The notes below the pieces were generated by a model, which saw only the letters and a list, made by a program, of their open reading frames with translations, was not told the origin of the DNA and searched no databases. The position numbers were made by a program, and so were the translations under genes. From NCBI GenBank assembly GCA_027592155.1, contig JAQCKY010000075.1:1-8319 (forward strand): a stretch of 8,319 bases of DNA, read 5' to 3'. This DNA is from Pseudomonadota bacterium. GTDB taxonomy: Bacteria; Pseudomonadota; Alphaproteobacteria; Rhodospirillales; UBA2165. Positions 5,843 to 8,319 of this stretch are shown here, in pieces (positions within the stretch are counted from its first letter, which is position 1; every line of letters begins with the position of its first letter).

Positions 5843-6820
5843 ATGAAAACCCGTGTCGTTACCCTCGCCGAGCAAGGCCCGCCTTCGGTCATGAGGGTGG
5901 AGACCATCGACATCGACGCGCCCGGCCCTGATGAGGTCCAGATCAAGCAGAATGTCGTTGGTTTTAACTTCATGGATATCTACCAGCGTTCCGGCATGTA
6001 CGCCCTCGAATTACCGAGCGGAATCGGGCTCGAGGCCGCCGGCACCATCGAAGCCGTCGGCGCCAATGTGTCCGAGTTCAAACCGGGCGAGCGGGTGGCC
6101 TATGCCACCGCGCCCTGCGGCGCTTATGCGGAGTACCGCAACTTCGCCGCCGATCGGGTCGTCCATCTGCCCAACGACATCACCGACGAACACTGCGCGG
6201 CGACGATGTTCAAGGGCATGACCGTCGAATATCTGCTGAACCGCTGTTACGACATCAAGAAAGACGAGAAGGTTTTGTTTCTCGGCTCCGGCGGCGGTGT
6301 CGGAACCCTCGCCGGGCAATGGGGTAAGGCCAAGGGCGCTTATATGATCGGCGTCGACGGCGGCGAAGAGAAATGCGATCTCGCCCGCCGAAACGGTTAT
6401 GCCGAGGTCATCGACTTCACCACCGAAGACGTCGTCGCCCGGGTCAAGGAGATCACCAACGGGGAAGGGGTTCCCGTCGCTTACGATCCCATCGGCGGGC
6501 CGACTTACGAGCAGACCCTGGATTGCCTCGGCGCGCGCGGTTTCTTCGTATCGTTCGGCACGACGGGCGGCGCGATGCCGGCGGTCGATCCGCCGATCCT
6601 GCAAAAGCGGGACTCGCTGTATTTCACCCGACCGACCGTGGCGACCTATACGGCTAAGCGCGAAGACCTGGTGATGTCTGCCAACTCGGTGTTTGAGATG
6701 ATCCGGAACGGTGACATTCGGGTTAATATCGGCCAGCGATACGCCTTGGACGACGCGGTTCGAGCGCACGCTGATACCGAAGCCGGGAAGACCACGGGCT
6801 CGTCGATCTTGTTGCCGTAA
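5843..6820 (+). CDS. NADPH:quinone oxidoreductase, MDR superfamily (zinc-free)
   Basis: This is a medium-chain dehydrogenase/reductase of the quinone oxidoreductase (zeta-crystallin) type, 325 residues, the usual length. It would reduce quinones or reactive enones with NADPH in the cytoplasm. The N-terminal GroES-like domain carries FNFMDIYQRSGMY (41-53), typical of this family, and IGLEAAG (61-67). The dinucleotide-binding fold has GSGGGVG at 148-154. Zinc-ligand cysteines of alcohol dehydrogenases are not evident. The C-terminal stretch (TGSSILLP) is also typical. The start is ATG 5843 with AAAGGA just upstream, 45 bases after the cysteine synthase, so co-transcription is likely. It converges on the CMD-fold gene at 6839. 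Confidence 0.85.
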   Translation: MKTRVVTLAEQGPPSVMRVETIDIDAPGPDEVQIKQNVVGFNFMDIYQRSGMYALELPSGIGLEAAGTIEAVGANVSEFKPGERVAYATAPCGAYAEYRNFAADRVVHLPNDITDEHCAATMFKGMTVEYLLNRCYDIKKDEKVLFLGSGGGVGTLAGQWGKAKGAYMIGVDGGEEKCDLARRNGYAEVIDFTTEDVVARVKEITNGEGVPVAYDPIGGPTYEQTLDCLGARGFFVSFGTTGGAMPAVDPPILQKRDSLYFTRPTVATYTAKREDLVMSANSVFEMIRNGDIRVNIGQRYALDDAVRAHADTEAGKTTGSSILLP

Positions 6821-6830
6821 ATTAAACTCA

Positions 6831-6852
6831 CGGTCCCATTACAGCGGGACCG
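6831..6852 (-). terminator. Possible hairpin between convergent genes
   Basis: CGGTCCC and GGGACCG form a 7-bp stem around an 8-base loop, overlapping the stop codon of the minus-strand CMD-fold gene. On the minus strand it is followed by a moderately T-rich stretch; no T-run follows on the plus strand. It is a weak terminator candidate. Confidence 0.35.
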
Positions 6853-7441
6853 GCATCTGGGTCTGATCGTCGGGCGGCAATTGCGCATCGACGGTGGTCA
6901 GCAGGATCGCAGTGGCGACGTAGTTGCCGAGCAGTGAGGCGAGGTCGACGACGCCCCGGGGGCCGTAGGCGGCTTCCAATTGCGCGAAGGTCTCCGGGGA
7001 GACTGTGTGATCCCGCAAGACCTGGCGGCCGTAATCGATGAGCAGGGCATGATCGGCGGGAACCCCGTCGAGGGCCTTGCCGAATTTGACGACATCGATG
7101 GTCGATTGCGGCAGGCCGCCTTTCAGCGCCATTGCCTTTTGGGCGGCCCATTCGAACCCGCTGTCGGATTCCCGCGCCGCGACCAGGATCAGCAACTCCC
7201 GCTCCGCCGCATCGATGCCGGAGTCGAACCGGAGATAGCGGTTGAGATAGCCGTATAACCTGCCGACCTCGGGACTATGCAGAGTGATCGCCGTCGGGCC
7301 GCGCAGCCCCATAACCGCGCCGCCTTCCTTCTTCACGATGCGGTCGAATGCGGCCTGGCCTTCGGCGTCCAGCGCATCCCGGTCGGGCACCGGCAGGCGG
7401 CATCCGGTGTCGTCGAAAATATCGGTCGGTGTATCGGTCAC
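6839..7441 (-). CDS. CMD-fold (carboxymuconolactone decarboxylase family) protein without CxxC
   Basis: This 200-residue protein belongs to the carboxymuconolactone decarboxylase superfamily, in the branch without redox cysteines. Supporting segments are RGPTAITLHSPEVGRLYG, then ERELLILVAARE, SGFEWAAQKAMALKGGLP and a C-terminal LLGNYVATAILL helix. The equivalent of the active-site motif reads FEWAAQ. Many relatives have EWxxH here, so the usual His appears to be Gln (from memory of the family). It is unlikely to have peroxidase activity by the CxxC mechanism; the function is unknown. The start is GTG 7439-7441 with GGAG at 7449-7452, seven bases away. It lies 74 bases downstream of the kinase gene on the same strand and is convergent with the quinone oxidoreductase. 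It is the third CMD-fold gene in the window and much more distant from the two selenoproteins. Confidence 0.75.
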   Translation of the reverse strand: MTDTPTDIFDDTGCRLPVPDRDALDAEGQAAFDRIVKKEGGAVMGLRGPTAITLHSPEVGRLYGYLNRYLRFDSGIDAAERELLILVAARESDSGFEWAAQKAMALKGGLPQSTIDVVKFGKALDGVPADHALLIDYGRQVLRDHTVSPETFAQLEAAYGPRGVVDLASLLGNYVATAILLTTVDAQLPPDDQTQMPVPL

Positions 7442-7515
7442 GAATTTGCTCCGGTAGGACTAAGGGCGCTTTTCGCCGATCATAGCCTTCGAACCGCTAA
7501 AGGAAACCTGTCGTA

Positions 7516-8319
7516 TTATGGCGTTGCGTCCTTCGCAGAGGTCGGAAGATCGATCCAGAATGTGCTGCCGATACCTTCCTGGCTGTCAAAACCAACCTCT
7601 CCCTCCATCTGTTCCATGATCTGCTTGGTGATTGCTAATCCGATGCCGGTTCCTTCGATTTCCCTCGATTCTCTGCCCAGACGATCGAACGGTAGGAATA
7701 CTTTATCCCAATCGTCCTTTGGGATCCCAATGCCGGTATCGTTTACCTTGATCCGCCAGAAATCTCCGGTGGCTTCTTCGGCGCTGACAGTTACCCTGCC
7801 GCCGTCCCGATTGTATTTTACGGCATTCATCAAAAGATTCAGGAGGATTTGGCGGAGCCGACCACGGTCCGTCCAGAATGACGGCGGTTCAGTCTTCGGT
7901 GCGATATAATTGAGGGCGATATTGCGATCGTCCGATAGAGGCTTAATGATCTGGAGGCATTCGTCGACGACGTCTTCAAGTGCCACAGGCTCAAACAAGA
8001 GTTCTAGCGTGCCGGATTCGATTTTTGAAAGATCCAGCACCTGATTGATAAGTTCGAGTAAGTGCTCGCCGCCTCTTAGGATATATTTCAGACTTTCAGC
8101 TTGATCGGGGGAAAGCGGCTCTCTGGGATTGTCATCCAAGAGTTGAGCAAAGCCGAGTATGGAATTCAGCGGCGTGCGTAATTCATGGCTCATGTTGGCC
8201 AGGAATTCGCCCTTGGCGCGGTTGGAATATTCGGCCGCCTCCTTGGCTTGGCGCAGATCCACCTCCATGCGCTTGCGTTCTTCCACTTCGTCCATCAGTT
8301 CCCGGGTCCGCTCGGCGAC
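7516..8319 (-). CDS. Sensor histidine kinase, C-terminal catalytic part, 5' end outside window
   Basis: The visible 267 residues hold the kinase core of a two-component sensor. A charged, probably coiled-coil linker (residues 1-35) leads to the dimerisation and phosphoacceptor helix with H45 in MSHELRTPLNSILGF. The HATPase domain follows: N-box around Asn165 (NLLMNAVKYN), G1 box DTGIG (194-198), F-box FLPFDRLGRE near 208, and G2 box GTGIGLAI (223-230). It ends normally at TAA 7516-7518, with no receiver domain after the ATPase. The sensing part lies beyond the right edge, so the signal and membrane location cannot be judged. The partner regulator is not in the window. Nothing in the sequence ties it to the selenoprotein genes, although it is on the same strand as the CMD-fold gene downstream. 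Confidence 0.9.
   Translation of the reverse strand, partial: VAERTRELMDEVEERKRMEVDLRQAKEAAEYSNRAKGEFLANMSHELRTPLNSILGFAQLLDDNPREPLSPDQAESLKYILRGGEHLLELINQVLDLSKIESGTLELLFEPVALEDVVDECLQIIKPLSDDRNIALNYIAPKTEPPSFWTDRGRLRQILLNLLMNAVKYNRDGGRVTVSAEEATGDFWRIKVNDTGIGIPKDDWDKVFLPFDRLGRESREIEGTGIGLAITKQIMEQMEGEVGFDSQEGIGSTFWIDLPTSAKDATP

Noticed and set aside
6011..6769. Long open frame on the minus strand (252 residues) inside the quinone oxidoreductase
   Set aside because: It is a shadow of a clear MDR gene, with low-complexity composition and no recognisable motif.
7455..7480. Small GC hairpin between the kinase and CMD-fold genes as a terminator
   Set aside because: The stem is only about four pairs and no T-run follows in the direction of transcription.

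Overview
This window reads as GC-rich bacterial chromosomal DNA. It is most likely from an alphaproteobacterium or a close relative, judged from the style of the cysteine synthase, quinone oxidoreductase and histidine kinase; this is inference, as no rRNA or marker gene is present. There are no mobile elements, tRNAs, CRISPR arrays or long repeats. No stretch over 300 bases lacks a gene; the longest gap is 4501-4741.

The striking part is the left half (1-4500), a cluster of four selenoprotein genes. Each is split in a naive reading by one in-frame TGA that falls exactly at a redox-active position and is followed at once by a bacterial-type SECIS hairpin. On the minus strand, four genes look like one operon reading leftwards from about 3700: a dimeric alpha/beta-barrel (EthD-like) protein (2930-3700), an AhpD/CMD-fold protein with a Cys-x-x-Sec motif (2206-2883), and two tandem paralogues related to the selenoprotein B subunit of glycine/sarcosine/betaine reductase, each with a Sec-x-x-Cys motif (961-2196, and 1-919 running off the left edge). 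Diverging from them on the plus strand is a second AhpD/CMD-fold Cys-x-x-Sec protein (3835-4500), closed by a strong intrinsic terminator. Overlapping divergent promoter candidates lie at 3711-3759.

The hairpins come in two matched pairs. The two GrdB-like genes have a 12-position stem with a 3-base GUR loop at nucleotides 19-21 after UGA. The two CMD genes have a 7-bp stem with a GGUC loop at nucleotides 22-25 after UGA. Within each pair the stems differ by compensatory changes, which argues strongly for functional RNA and against four chance nonsense mutations. No GrdA, GrdC, GrdD, GrdE or proline-reductase partner is visible, so this does not look like amino-acid Stickland reduction. A selenol/thiol redox system acting on an unknown substrate is the best inference.

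The right half holds a CysK-type cysteine synthase (4742-5797), a zinc-free MDR quinone oxidoreductase (5843-6820), a third CMD-fold protein lacking the CxxC (6839-7441, minus), and the C-terminal catalytic part of a sensor histidine kinase (7516-8319, minus, 5' end outside). The cysteine synthase and quinone oxidoreductase may supply sulfur/selenium and redox chemistry related to the cluster, but only proximity supports that. The selenocysteine machinery itself (selA, selB, selC, selD) is not in this window and must be elsewhere if the reading is right.
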